NCBI GenBank assembly: GCA_943788755.1
Contig: CALSRM010000003.1
Span: 1,488,001-1,552,000 of the forward strand
From: an uncultured Flavobacteriales bacterium
Lineage (GTDB): Bacteria; Bacteroidota; Bacteroidia; Flavobacteriales_D; Parvicellaceae
Direction: 5' to 3'
Length of the DNA stretch: 64,000 nucleotides
Made by a program: the position numbers and the translations under genes. The notes below the pieces were generated by a model, which had not been told where the DNA came from, did no database searches, and saw nothing but the letters and a program-made list of their open reading frames with translations. Shown here in pieces: positions 18,537-27,527 of the stretch (position 1 is the first letter of the stretch; each line of letters begins with the position of its first letter).

Positions 18537-19084
18537 TGATGAATCAGAGGTTACTGGAGAAATGGAACGTAGATGAATCGTGGACTTTATTTTTAGATAG
18601 AGACGGCGTTATCAATCAGGAAACTTTTGAAAATTATATAACAAGTCCAGCTAAATTCATCTTTTTGGAAGATGTTTTAGTGGCTTTGAAAAGTTTGTCA
18701 TCAACATTTAATAGAGTTATTATTGTCACAAATCAACAAGGAGTTGGGAAAGGTTTAATGTCTGAAAATGATTTAAATACTGTGAATAGCTTTATGATTG
18801 AAGAAGTTGAAAAAGTAGGAGCCAGAATCGATGCGGTATATTGTGCTACAGAACTTCGAGGAACTGTTAATGGATTGCGGAAACCTGCTAGAGGTTTGGC
18901 TGATTTGGCGAAATCGGATTATCCCGAACTTAATTATGAAAAATCGATTATGGTTGGGAATTCTGAATCGGATATAGTTTTTGGAAAAAATTTAGGAATG
19001 AAGACTGTTTTTATTGGAGAAAGCCAAGCGCACGATGCTTTGTTAACGTATCCAAGTTTGTTTAAGTTTGCGGAAGCTTTATAA
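18536..19084 (+). CDS. HAD-IIIA phosphatase, GmhB-like
   Basis: About 182 residues, HAD fold with the nucleophile motif LDRDGVIN and ITNQQG-like second motif (VTNQQGVGKG), then RKPARG and VGNSESDI for motifs III and IV. GmhB removes the C7 phosphate from heptose bisphosphate. The zinc-binding cysteines usually seen before RKP are absent: the region reads CATELRGTVNGLRKP. Three starts are adjacent (GTG 18533, ATG 18536, ATG 18539); 18536 gives the TGATG overlap usual in this locus and is preferred. Confidence 0.82.
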   Translation: MMNQRLLEKWNVDESWTLFLDRDGVINQETFENYITSPAKFIFLEDVLVALKSLSSTFNRVIIVTNQQGVGKGLMSENDLNTVNSFMIEEVEKVGARIDAVYCATELRGTVNGLRKPARGLADLAKSDYPELNYEKSIMVGNSESDIVFGKNLGMKTVFIGESQAHDALLTYPSLFKFAEAL

Positions 19085-20088
19085 TGTTAGAAGACTTACT
19101 GCCATATATTGAAAAAGGAGAAGCTACTTATGCTCTTAAGGGGTATAGAGGTTTGAATGTTGCTGGGAAATTAAAGTTTACTAAGATATTAGTTGACAAT
19201 CATAATCAATTAAATTCTTTTCATAAAAAAGCGATCCAACTAAAAGAATGCTATGTAGGGCCATTTATTGGTGAGTTTGGTAATTTTTTATTACACATGT
19301 TGCCCTTTATAAGCTACTTGCATAAACAAGATGTGAAAATTCATTACTGCGGAATGGCAAACCAGACACCTTTTTTAATTGATGAGTCAGGGAGCAGTTT
19401 GTTGTTTGAGTTTGTTGAGTTAAGAGATTTTTTTCATGAGGTTAGACCAAGTGGTAACAGCATCGAGTTTTTGCCAGAAGATGTTGATATACAAGTAAAG
19501 GGGTTTCAAAAGAGAGGAAATGAAGGACTTGCTCCTTATTTAGATATTTTTTCAAATTCGAATTTATATTGGTACTCTTATCGTAATTGGCAATTAAAAG
19601 GAAAACAGCATGTTTATAATCTGTCGAATCACTATGGGCCAGGAGGAAAAAAAAATAAAGCAGTAATTTTCCCTCGAAAGATGAGTTCTGAGTTTACGCC
19701 AAATAATGGAGGTAACTGGGATTATAATGCGATTAGTGAAATTTTAAAAAAGTATTTTGAAGAAGTTGTGTTCATTGGGCATCCTTCGATGTCTGCTGGT
19801 TTGGATAATGTTTCTTCTGATAGGGTAACATTGGCATTGTCCGCAGATAATAAGAATGTTTTGCAACATTGTTCAACTGCTAAGTTGGTTATTACACAGC
19901 ACTCTGGAGCGATGCATGTGTCTGGATATACACAAACGCCCGTTTTGTTAATATTTAACGGGAAACCTCCTATTAAAGGATTGGATGATAGTATTAGATA
20001 TAGAAAGAATTTTGAATTTAGGGAAACTGATATTTCTTTTGGGTATGAAGAAATTGAGGGGTACTGTGAAAAGCTAAATGGTGAATAG
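19084..20088 (+). CDS. GT-B glycosyltransferase, possibly heptosyltransferase-like (GT9)
   Basis: 334 residues without strong family signature. The C-terminal half resembles GT9 heptosyltransferases: VFIGHPSMSAG followed by CSTAKLVITQHSGAMHVSGYTQTPVLLIF, matching the donor-site region in which a Ser/Gly-rich loop binds the nucleotide. Directly after gmhB-like, with a one-base overlap, it is the natural candidate to use the heptose donor. The N-terminal half (GPFIGEFGNFLLHMLP) fits an acceptor domain. Family call is tentative. Confidence 0.6.
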   Translation: MLEDLLPYIEKGEATYALKGYRGLNVAGKLKFTKILVDNHNQLNSFHKKAIQLKECYVGPFIGEFGNFLLHMLPFISYLHKQDVKIHYCGMANQTPFLIDESGSSLLFEFVELRDFFHEVRPSGNSIEFLPEDVDIQVKGFQKRGNEGLAPYLDIFSNSNLYWYSYRNWQLKGKQHVYNLSNHYGPGGKKNKAVIFPRKMSSEFTPNNGGNWDYNAISEILKKYFEEVVFIGHPSMSAGLDNVSSDRVTLALSADNKNVLQHCSTAKLVITQHSGAMHVSGYTQTPVLLIFNGKPPIKGLDDSIRYRKNFEFRETDISFGYEEIEGYCEKLNGE

Positions 20089-20881
20089 TTTTTTATTTAT
20101 CATACCGGCAATTCCTAAGAAGTTTTCTGACATTCATAGAGTTGGATTACAAGATTTATGCATTTCTCACTTAATCTCACAGACATATTCTAAATGGGAG
20201 GTTCTTTGGATATCTGAAAATGCTCCAAATACAAGTGACAAAAGATTTATTCATATTGATTACGAGGGTCCGAAAGAAGAAAAACTACAAGTAGCGACCA
20301 AGTATATTATCGATAATAATATTTCTGCTGATTATATTATTCGATTAGATGATGATGATTTATTTAATACAAAAATATTGAATGAAATAAAGGGGGCCAC
20401 ATTTGATGTAACGGTTGATAAACATCAATCATTTTGGATGTATGGAACAAATTATTTTGCTTCGAGAGTTTGGTATTGGTTCCCAAATACTTGTATTCAT
20501 AAAAAAGAACATGCTCTGGCAATATATGGTGTTTTGGCAAATGGGGATGTAAAACAACTAAATTCTAAAGTTAGGTTGATTGAGAATGATCATTCGAAAA
20601 TTCATCGATATTATATTGGAAAGCAAATACGATTTTCGTTAAAGAATAATCCAATATATTTAAGGACGATTACAAGTAATTCTGTTACTTACAATAATAG
20701 TAATGACAAAGAGAGCTACTATTCCAAATTTGGGAACTGGAAACAAAAATCATTTGATCAATTTAATATTCCGCATTCATTAAAAAAGCCTCCTTTTAAC
20801 CAGTCGATTAATCAAAAGTTGAATAATTCGAAAAACGATTTTATTGCAAATGTTAAATATCAAAAAATTGTTTTTGAGTAG
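20078..20881 (+). CDS. Putative GT-A glycosyltransferase (rhamnosyltransferase-like family)
   Basis: 267 residues. The acidic cluster IIRLDDDDLFN near residue 90 fits the DxD metal site of GT-A enzymes, and the opening FLFIIPAIPKKFS resembles the putative rhamnosyltransferase family (PF11316). No membrane segments. The start at 20078 overlaps the preceding gene by 11 bases. Donor sugar unknown. Confidence 0.65.
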   Translation: MVNSFLFIIPAIPKKFSDIHRVGLQDLCISHLISQTYSKWEVLWISENAPNTSDKRFIHIDYEGPKEEKLQVATKYIIDNNISADYIIRLDDDDLFNTKILNEIKGATFDVTVDKHQSFWMYGTNYFASRVWYWFPNTCIHKKEHALAIYGVLANGDVKQLNSKVRLIENDHSKIHRYYIGKQIRFSLKNNPIYLRTITSNSVTYNNSNDKESYYSKFGNWKQKSFDQFNIPHSLKKPPFNQSINQKLNNSKNDFIANVKYQKIVFE

Positions 20882-20922
20882 TATTCTAAATTATGCACTT
20901 TTACTAATCAAATGAAAAGTGA

Positions 20923-20930
20923 TATTTTTG
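20923..20930 (+). promoter_or_regulatory. Candidate Bacteroidetes -7 box (TATTTTTG)
   Basis: Matches TAnnTTTG in the 78-base gap before the first CotH gene, 30 bases from its ATG. No clear TTTG -33 element is found at the right distance, so the call is weak. Confidence 0.35.
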
Positions 20931-20959
20931 AATCTAATAAAGGAAATGGATGTGAATAA

Positions 20960-23626
20960 ATGAAAAAATATTTATTAAATATTCTGAGAAAATTAATGGC
21001 CTTTTTAAAAGCCATTAAACGTCTGTTTTCTAAAAAGAATTTATTACGCTTTTTGGTTTTTATTCTTTTGTTGTTGTGCCTATTGTATCAAGTGGATTCA
21101 GTCTATGTTCTTTTTAGAAATAAGGTTAATACTCGAATTGTAAATTATACAGGAGTTGATTTACTTTCTGGGGTAGATGAAATAGCTAATGCCTTAGATA
21201 TTGTGGGAGGGATTAAGGCAATACAAAAACCCGTTGAAGAAAGTGATTATATTGATCTCTATTTTTCAGACTCTTCTAAGAGAAATTTAGATAAATATCT
21301 AACGATCAGTCCGGTAAAAAAGAAGTGGGTTAAAGCTGAAATAGATATAGATGATAAAAAATACCAGTGTAAAATAAAATATCATGGAACCGATGATGCT
21401 CATTATATCAATGGGAAATATTCCTACACAATAAAATTAAAGAATATAACAGGGTATTATCAAAATGCTAAGCGTTATAAATTAATTAAAGGAGAAGAAG
21501 CGGAACCAACCATTTTTGCTGCTAATCATTTGGCACATGAAATGGGTCTTATAGCGCCCGTTGGTAGCATGAAAATGTTAAGGATAAACGGAGCTGAAGT
21601 TGGACATTATTATTTTACAGAAGATGTTAAGAAAGGATACCTAGAACGAAAATTTGGAATATCAAATTATGCCGTTTTAGCCAATGTGAGTGACTGGACT
21701 AGAAAAGAAAGAGCTGTTCTGGGGACTCCGCATATTAGCGATTTAGATTTGTATAAAGAACATGTCGAATCAGACGACGCATTATTACACAGCAAAGGAA
21801 TTGAAGTCTATGGAACCCTATGTGAGCTGATTACTGAACATAATGTTGATGAGTTAGTAAAATATTTTGATGCTGAGTATATGGGGAAGTTTATGGCATT
21901 AGCGTCTTTATTTAATGATGTCCATTTTATTACGGGAGATAATTTGAAATTGATATATGATTTTAATAGAGGGAAATTTTATCCTGTATATAGAGCTGAA
22001 CACGCATGGAGACCATTAAATAATGAGGTGGTTATTTCCGAAGGAAGAACAATCAATAAATACCCTGATTATAATAAAATATTGTTTGAGTCATTTCCAT
22101 TGTACAGAGCATCAATGAATACAAATCTATTTAAATTATTATTAAGTAATAACAAAGTAAGAGAAGCAAGAGATAAAGTGTTATTTAAATTGGTTTCTAA
22201 TAAGAATAATATAATCCATAGTGTTTCAAAAACCCATTCTGAAAATGAGCGTGTGATGTTAAATGCTGATGTATGTCGAAAACCCTATAGAATAAAGAAA
22301 AATGATCAAATTAATTTTGTTTCATCTATGCTACGAATGTCATCTCAGTATCTGCATTATAATCATGTCTATGGTAGTTATGATAGTTTGGGTAATAAAC
22401 TGACTGTAGTGAATGATGGATTTTGCAATGTTAAAATTGTAAGGAAATCTGATTTAATTGATGTAGGAGTCGCTCCTGGAATTGGAATGAGTAGTAATCT
22501 AGATTTTCAATATGGAAGAAGTAATTTTGCTATCGTTGATACAATTTTTAATGCCAAGAACTATTACTTTATTAATACGGTGACGAAAGATACTATTTCA
22601 AAAAAACACATTCATTTTAATTTTATAGATAAATCAGGTGTAATTAAGGCGAAAAATACACTTGAAATGCTAAATACAAACAATATAGATTTTGTTCTAG
22701 ATTCAAATACATTAATGATAAAGACCGGAAACTACTCTGTGTGTTCTGATATTATATTTTCAGACAATTATAGTGTAGTTATTGAAAAAGGAGTAGAGTT
22801 TTCAATTAGCTCGGGTAAAACAGTTTTGTTTCATTCTAACCTATCCGTGAATGGAACGGAAGAATCTCCGGTAATTGTTCGAAAAAAAGATACGACTGCT
22901 TATGGAACATTTGCAATCGTTGGTGGGCACTGTACTCCCATAGTGGAGATAGATTATTTACAAGTTTCAGGTGGTGGAGAAGCCTATTTGCAAGGTTTAC
23001 TGTTTACAGGGCAATTTGCGATTTATAATGCTAATGTATCGATAAATAATTCTTCATTTGTTCATAGCTCTGGAGATGATGGCTTGAACCTAAAATACTG
23101 TAAAGCGAAACTAAATAACTGTTCATTTGAGTACAATAAAGCAGATCAGGTAGACTTGGATTTTTGCTGGGCAAAAGTTGAGAGTTGTAGTTTTTCTCCA
23201 TCACAATTAGATCCCAACGGAGATGGGTTAGATGTTAGCGGGAGTCACGCAAGTGTCAGCCATTGTAAATTCCAAGGGTTTGTTGATAAGGGAGTTAGTG
23301 TAGGGGAGAATTCTACAATTTGCTTGTTGTCAAATAGTTTTTACAATAACAGAAGTGCTATTACAATTAAGGATCAATCAGAGGCTTATGCTTGGGAAAA
23401 CAAATTTTCAAATAACGAGTTTGACTATTCATTATTTATAAAGAAAATGATTTTTAATAAACCTGTATTATTCATGGAGAAAGCTTCAAGAGAGTACATA
23501 ATTGATAATATTACTGGTGAGGTGAAAGAATTGGAAAAGAATGACTTAGGCCTAATCTATGAGGCTTTTTTAGAATCTTACGAAAAATATAATTCTGAAG
23601 GAGCCTTAACGAAGCTGGCACAATAA
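20960..23626 (+). CDS. Membrane-anchored CotH-family protein with C-terminal beta-helix
   Basis: 888 residues. A basic N-terminus is followed by one membrane segment (about residues 29-45), placing the rest outside the cytoplasm. Residues 130-360 resemble the CotH spore-coat kinase fold: KIKYHGTDDAH, YYFTEDVKKGY and GDNLKLIYDF; the usual YDxD metal motif is replaced by VYRAEHAW. Residues 600-830 form a right-handed parallel beta-helix with short Asn-rich turns (DDGLNLKYCKAKLNNCSFEY), as in carbohydrate-binding proteins. A second protein of the same layout follows two genes later. A role as an envelope glycan-modifying or glycan-binding enzyme is inferred. It replaces a glycosyltransferase pattern and is preceded by a 78-base gap. 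Confidence 0.78.
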   Translation: MKKYLLNILRKLMAFLKAIKRLFSKKNLLRFLVFILLLLCLLYQVDSVYVLFRNKVNTRIVNYTGVDLLSGVDEIANALDIVGGIKAIQKPVEESDYIDLYFSDSSKRNLDKYLTISPVKKKWVKAEIDIDDKKYQCKIKYHGTDDAHYINGKYSYTIKLKNITGYYQNAKRYKLIKGEEAEPTIFAANHLAHEMGLIAPVGSMKMLRINGAEVGHYYFTEDVKKGYLERKFGISNYAVLANVSDWTRKERAVLGTPHISDLDLYKEHVESDDALLHSKGIEVYGTLCELITEHNVDELVKYFDAEYMGKFMALASLFNDVHFITGDNLKLIYDFNRGKFYPVYRAEHAWRPLNNEVVISEGRTINKYPDYNKILFESFPLYRASMNTNLFKLLLSNNKVREARDKVLFKLVSNKNNIIHSVSKTHSENERVMLNADVCRKPYRIKKNDQINFVSSMLRMSSQYLHYNHVYGSYDSLGNKLTVVNDGFCNVKIVRKSDLIDVGVAPGIGMSSNLDFQYGRSNFAIVDTIFNAKNYYFINTVTKDTISKKHIHFNFIDKSGVIKAKNTLEMLNTNNIDFVLDSNTLMIKTGNYSVCSDIIFSDNYSVVIEKGVEFSISSGKTVLFHSNLSVNGTEESPVIVRKKDTTAYGTFAIVGGHCTPIVEIDYLQVSGGGEAYLQGLLFTGQFAIYNANVSINNSSFVHSSGDDGLNLKYCKAKLNNCSFEYNKADQVDLDFCWAKVESCSFSPSQLDPNGDGLDVSGSHASVSHCKFQGFVDKGVSVGENSTICLLSNSFYNNRSAITIKDQSEAYAWENKFSNNEFDYSLFIKKMIFNKPVLFMEKASREYIIDNITGEVKELEKNDLGLIYEAFLESYEKYNSEGALTKLAQ

Positions 23627-23651
23627 CGTATAATTTTAGCTGACGCATATT

Positions 23652-24881
23652 TTGAAAGATAGAATCCTGATAATATCTTATGTATACCCTCCATCAACAG
23701 GTATTGGGGGGAGAAGGTGGAGTAAGTTTGCTAAGTATCTCAATAAATCAGGGAGCGATATCTATTTACTAACACTTAAACCTGATAGGGAAGCTGTTAA
23801 TCGTCTAAATGAATATGACTCTATAAAAAGTGTATCTCACTTAAAAAATGTTTACCCCAAAGTTTTAGGAACCCAGCCAAATAGTGTTTTCGAGAAAGTA
23901 AAATATAAAATAGCTCTGCTATTTGTTCAAGTTTTTTCAAAGGGGAACTATTACGATAGAAGTGTGTTCTTCAAAAACCAATTTCTTAATGAGGCGACAA
24001 ATCTGATTGAGAAGCATAATATAGAAAAGGTAATTATTACTGGAGCTCCTTTTAGAATGTTATATTACGGAGTGTTATTGAAAAAGAAACATAATATTAG
24101 GTTGTTATCGGATATTCGAGATCCTTGGACTTGGGGAGCGGGATACGGAATGAAATTATTATCTAAAAGAAGAAAAGAAAAGGAGTTGTTTTATGAAAAA
24201 CAAGTTTTAATTGATTCAGATGTTGTGACCGTTCCGGTTGCTCCAATGTTGGGTCATTTACAAAATGTATATTCCAAACAAGCAAGTAAAATTAAGTTGC
24301 TTTCTCATGCTTATGATTTGGATGATTTTGAGATTGGCAATGCGACCCGAAAACTCGGTGATAGTTATAGATTGGTGTATGGAGGGACTACATACAGGAA
24401 CCTGGAGGAAGAATATGATGCTCTTTATGAATTGTGTAAGTCAAGTGACAACGTAGATTTTAATATTCAAATCCATACCAATAAATTTCAGTATTTGAAT
24501 AATGACAAGAAAGGTGAGATAAAGAGTAAGTTAGAAATTAGTCCTTATATTACTCCAAGTGAAATAAATACAAAAATTAAAAATGCTGATGCTTATTTAT
24601 TGATTTTCCCGGATGAGGTAAAAGATTTCATAACAACTAAATTTTACGAGATTATCTATTGCCAAACACCCATAATTTTTGTTGGTGCAAAAGGAGTTGT
24701 AAGTGAATTTATTGTTGAAAACGGCTTGGGTGTCCATATTTCACCTTGTAACCTTAAGGAGGAGTTAAATGAAATACTTTCGGGACATAAAAGTATTTCA
24801 TTTAATAAGAATTTCTCTGTAGAGGATTATAGTTTTGAAAAAGTGACTGATATTCTAGTTTCACTCTTGGAAAAAGAGTAA
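23652..24881 (+). CDS. Family 4 glycosyltransferase
   Basis: 409 residues with an N-terminal IISYVYPPSTGIGGRRW loop typical of GT4 enzymes and a C-terminal donor domain (LVYGGTTYRNLEEE, then KFYEIIYCQTPIIFVG in the acceptor/donor switch region). Start is TTG at 23652. It lies between the two CotH/beta-helix genes. Donor unknown. Confidence 0.82.
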   Translation: MKDRILIISYVYPPSTGIGGRRWSKFAKYLNKSGSDIYLLTLKPDREAVNRLNEYDSIKSVSHLKNVYPKVLGTQPNSVFEKVKYKIALLFVQVFSKGNYYDRSVFFKNQFLNEATNLIEKHNIEKVIITGAPFRMLYYGVLLKKKHNIRLLSDIRDPWTWGAGYGMKLLSKRRKEKELFYEKQVLIDSDVVTVPVAPMLGHLQNVYSKQASKIKLLSHAYDLDDFEIGNATRKLGDSYRLVYGGTTYRNLEEEYDALYELCKSSDNVDFNIQIHTNKFQYLNNDKKGEIKSKLEISPYITPSEINTKIKNADAYLLIFPDEVKDFITTKFYEIIYCQTPIIFVGAKGVVSEFIVENGLGVHISPCNLKEELNEILSGHKSISFNKNFSVEDYSFEKVTDILVSLLEKE

Positions 24882-24989
24882 TTATCGTTTTTATATGTTT
24901 GTAGGGGGTTCTATTAAGGTTAAAATACCTGAAAAATGGTTATCATTGTATGATTGTTAAATTTATAGATACAGTCGATTAAAAGCGAA

Positions 24990-27521
24990 ATGCGTAAAAA
25001 CTTATTTAAAATAGGAATATATTTTATGTTAATTGCTTGTGGATATATGATTCACAAAACAGGAATTATAAATAGAGTATACCAAAAATATTTAAATTCA
25101 ATTGAGTCTGAAGAGTATAAGGAACATGTTGAGTTATCAAAGAATTCGAATCCTAAGTCGATTGAGCTTATTATTCCAGACAGTAATTTAAACACCTTAA
25201 ATGATCAACGAAGATTGGCTCTGGAATTAGGGCCTTATTATCAAAATGACCCAAGATTCACAGGTTATGTAAAAGGTAAATTGGTACATGGGAACGATAC
25301 CATGAAAATTAAATTAAGGTTAAAGGGTTTATTTCCCGATCATTATGCAGATTCTTTAAAGTGTTCGTATAAAATTAAAATCAAAGGAAGCAAAACCTTT
25401 AATGGGATGAAGAAATTTGCAATTCAACATCCTAAAACAAGAGAGTATCTAAATGAATGGTATTTGCATCGACTATTCGATTATGTAGATATAACTTATT
25501 TAAGATATAAATTTATTAATGTAACTATCAATGGAAGAAACTCAGGGATTTATGCATTGGAAGAAAATATGCATAAAAACTTAGTCGAAAATAACCAAAT
25601 GAAAGAAGGTCCCATTTTCCGTTTTAGTATTGAAGATGGTGCTGGCCCAATGTTTTGCAGACCATTAAAACCATATGGTAGAGGACGTTTAAAATCTGAT
25701 AGCTCTCTTTTGTTGCAGTACCAGTATGCCGAGATGTTGATGTATGAATTTAGGGATGGACATAAAAAAACTTCAGAAATTTTTGACGTAGAAAAGATGT
25801 CAAAATTTTTAGCACTGATAGACTTAACTGGACATCATCATGCATCTCATCCTCACAATTTGAAGTTTTATTTTAATCCTGTGACTAGTCTTATAGAGCC
25901 CGTAGGTTATGATAACTCAAGTCTTCTTCCCTTAGAAAATCAGGGTTTGTTGGGAAATGTGAAAAATGTAAAAGCACCTATTCGAAATAGAGGAGAGGTT
26001 CAATGGAAAAATGATCCATTGAGCGAACAGCTTTTTAATGATTCAATATTTTTTAATTCCTATATGCATTATTTAACCGAGTATTCTAATAAAGAATGGT
26101 TAACCTCTTTTTTTTCAAAGTATAATGAAAGTGCCCAAGAACAATTACAGACAATTTGGAGATCGTATCCCGAGTATGATTTTTTAGGAAAGGAAATTCT
26201 TTTTCATAATCAAGAGATAATCCGGAATAACTTAGAATTATGTATTGAGCCCGTTATTAAAGATGATTTGATTGTTAACGAAAATGGGGAAGCTGAACTG
26301 AAATTTAGAAACCCAAATTCATTACCATTAGAGCTGCTCTCTGTTAAAGTAAATAGTAAAGTATACACTCTTGAAAACCTATTTTTAGAATCAAGTTATA
26401 ATAGAGAAAGACAGCAATTTACTTCTATATCGATAGAGGAAGTTTTTGAGGATACAGTTAATGTGCAGTTGGAGTATAAAATTTTTGGAGTGGATAGGGT
26501 ACACATATTTGATTATGAATGTACAACTGAAAATAGAATAAGCACTGATGTCTCTAAAGTACCTGCGTTAAATAATTTTAGTGATTTGTCATCTTTAAAA
26601 GCGCTTGTTATTGAGGATGGAAATATAGATTTTACCAAAGGAGAATATTTATTCGATAGTGATATTATTATTCCTTCTGGTTATGTGGTTAAACTAAATC
26701 CTGGAGTAAGAATTAATTTGGTAAATGGAGCTAAGTTCATTTCTCAATCTCCATTTATAGCTGAAGGACTTGAAAATGATAGTATTCATTTTTATTCTAC
26801 GGATAAAACAGGAGAAGGAATTTTTATTTTGAAAACGGCGGAACAATCTAAATTTGAGTATTGCAGGTTTAGTGGTTTGTCAAATTTAATAGATGCGCCA
26901 TGGAAACTTTCTGGAGCAGTGAATTTTTACAATGCTGAAGTATTAATGAATCATTGTTTGCTTAGCTCTAATCTTAGAGGTGACGATATGTTAAATATCA
27001 TGAATTCTAATTTTGAAATAAATAATTGTGTTTTCATAAAAGTTTTAGCTGATGCTTTTGATGGAGATTTTGCAATTGGAAAAATAGTAAATTGTGAGTT
27101 TGAAATGATTGGAAATGATGCTATGGATTTCTCAGGAAGTAATATTACCATTGAATCATGTAGAATCTCTGATGTAGAAGATAAGGCATTAAGTGCTGGA
27201 GAGAAGAGTGTTGTTGATATAAAAAGTTTAGTAATTCGTAATAGTGCAATAGCTATTACTGCAAAGGATAAGTCGATGATAAAAGGTGAAAATATTACCA
27301 TCTCAGGTGCAGATATTGGAATTAGTGCATTTCAAAAGAAATCCCAGTTTGGGTCTGGAACGATAGAATTAGCAGGTTGTAAGTTTAGTCAGGTTAAAAT
27401 AGAAAACATGATTGAAGAGGGAAGCCTACTTTTATTAAATGGAATTGAAATAAAAGGAGAATATGCTGATGTTGAAGATCTTCTTTATGGCAGCGTATAT
27501 GGTAAAATCACTATTAAGTAA
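24990..27521 (+). CDS. CotH-family protein with C-terminal beta-helix, probable lipoprotein
   Basis: 843 residues. The N-terminus reads as a short signal with lipobox-like LIAC (Cys17), so the protein may be lipid-anchored; an uncleaved membrane anchor is the alternative. Residues 90-320 match the CotH fold: KLRLKGLFPDHY, YALEENMHKNL, HPHNLKFYFNP and PVGYDNSS, the last fitting the YDxD-type metal site better than in the paralogue at 21.0 kb. Residues 545-800 are a beta-helix region with repeated NC/DC turns (NNCVFIKV, VNCEFEMI, IESCRISD). A 108-base gap precedes it. Confidence 0.8.
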   Translation: MRKNLFKIGIYFMLIACGYMIHKTGIINRVYQKYLNSIESEEYKEHVELSKNSNPKSIELIIPDSNLNTLNDQRRLALELGPYYQNDPRFTGYVKGKLVHGNDTMKIKLRLKGLFPDHYADSLKCSYKIKIKGSKTFNGMKKFAIQHPKTREYLNEWYLHRLFDYVDITYLRYKFINVTINGRNSGIYALEENMHKNLVENNQMKEGPIFRFSIEDGAGPMFCRPLKPYGRGRLKSDSSLLLQYQYAEMLMYEFRDGHKKTSEIFDVEKMSKFLALIDLTGHHHASHPHNLKFYFNPVTSLIEPVGYDNSSLLPLENQGLLGNVKNVKAPIRNRGEVQWKNDPLSEQLFNDSIFFNSYMHYLTEYSNKEWLTSFFSKYNESAQEQLQTIWRSYPEYDFLGKEILFHNQEIIRNNLELCIEPVIKDDLIVNENGEAELKFRNPNSLPLELLSVKVNSKVYTLENLFLESSYNRERQQFTSISIEEVFEDTVNVQLEYKIFGVDRVHIFDYECTTENRISTDVSKVPALNNFSDLSSLKALVIEDGNIDFTKGEYLFDSDIIIPSGYVVKLNPGVRINLVNGAKFISQSPFIAEGLENDSIHFYSTDKTGEGIFILKTAEQSKFEYCRFSGLSNLIDAPWKLSGAVNFYNAEVLMNHCLLSSNLRGDDMLNIMNSNFEINNCVFIKVLADAFDGDFAIGKIVNCEFEMIGNDAMDFSGSNITIESCRISDVEDKALSAGEKSVVDIKSLVIRNSAIAITAKDKSMIKGENITISGADIGISAFQKKSQFGSGTIELAGCKFSQVKIENMIEEGSLLLLNGIEIKGEYADVEDLLYGSVYGKITIK

Positions 27522-27527
27522 TTCTAA

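Noticed and set aside
26951-27301. 116-codon minus-strand frame
   Set aside because: Antisense to the beta-helix part of the second CotH gene; repeat composition makes long shadow frames likely.
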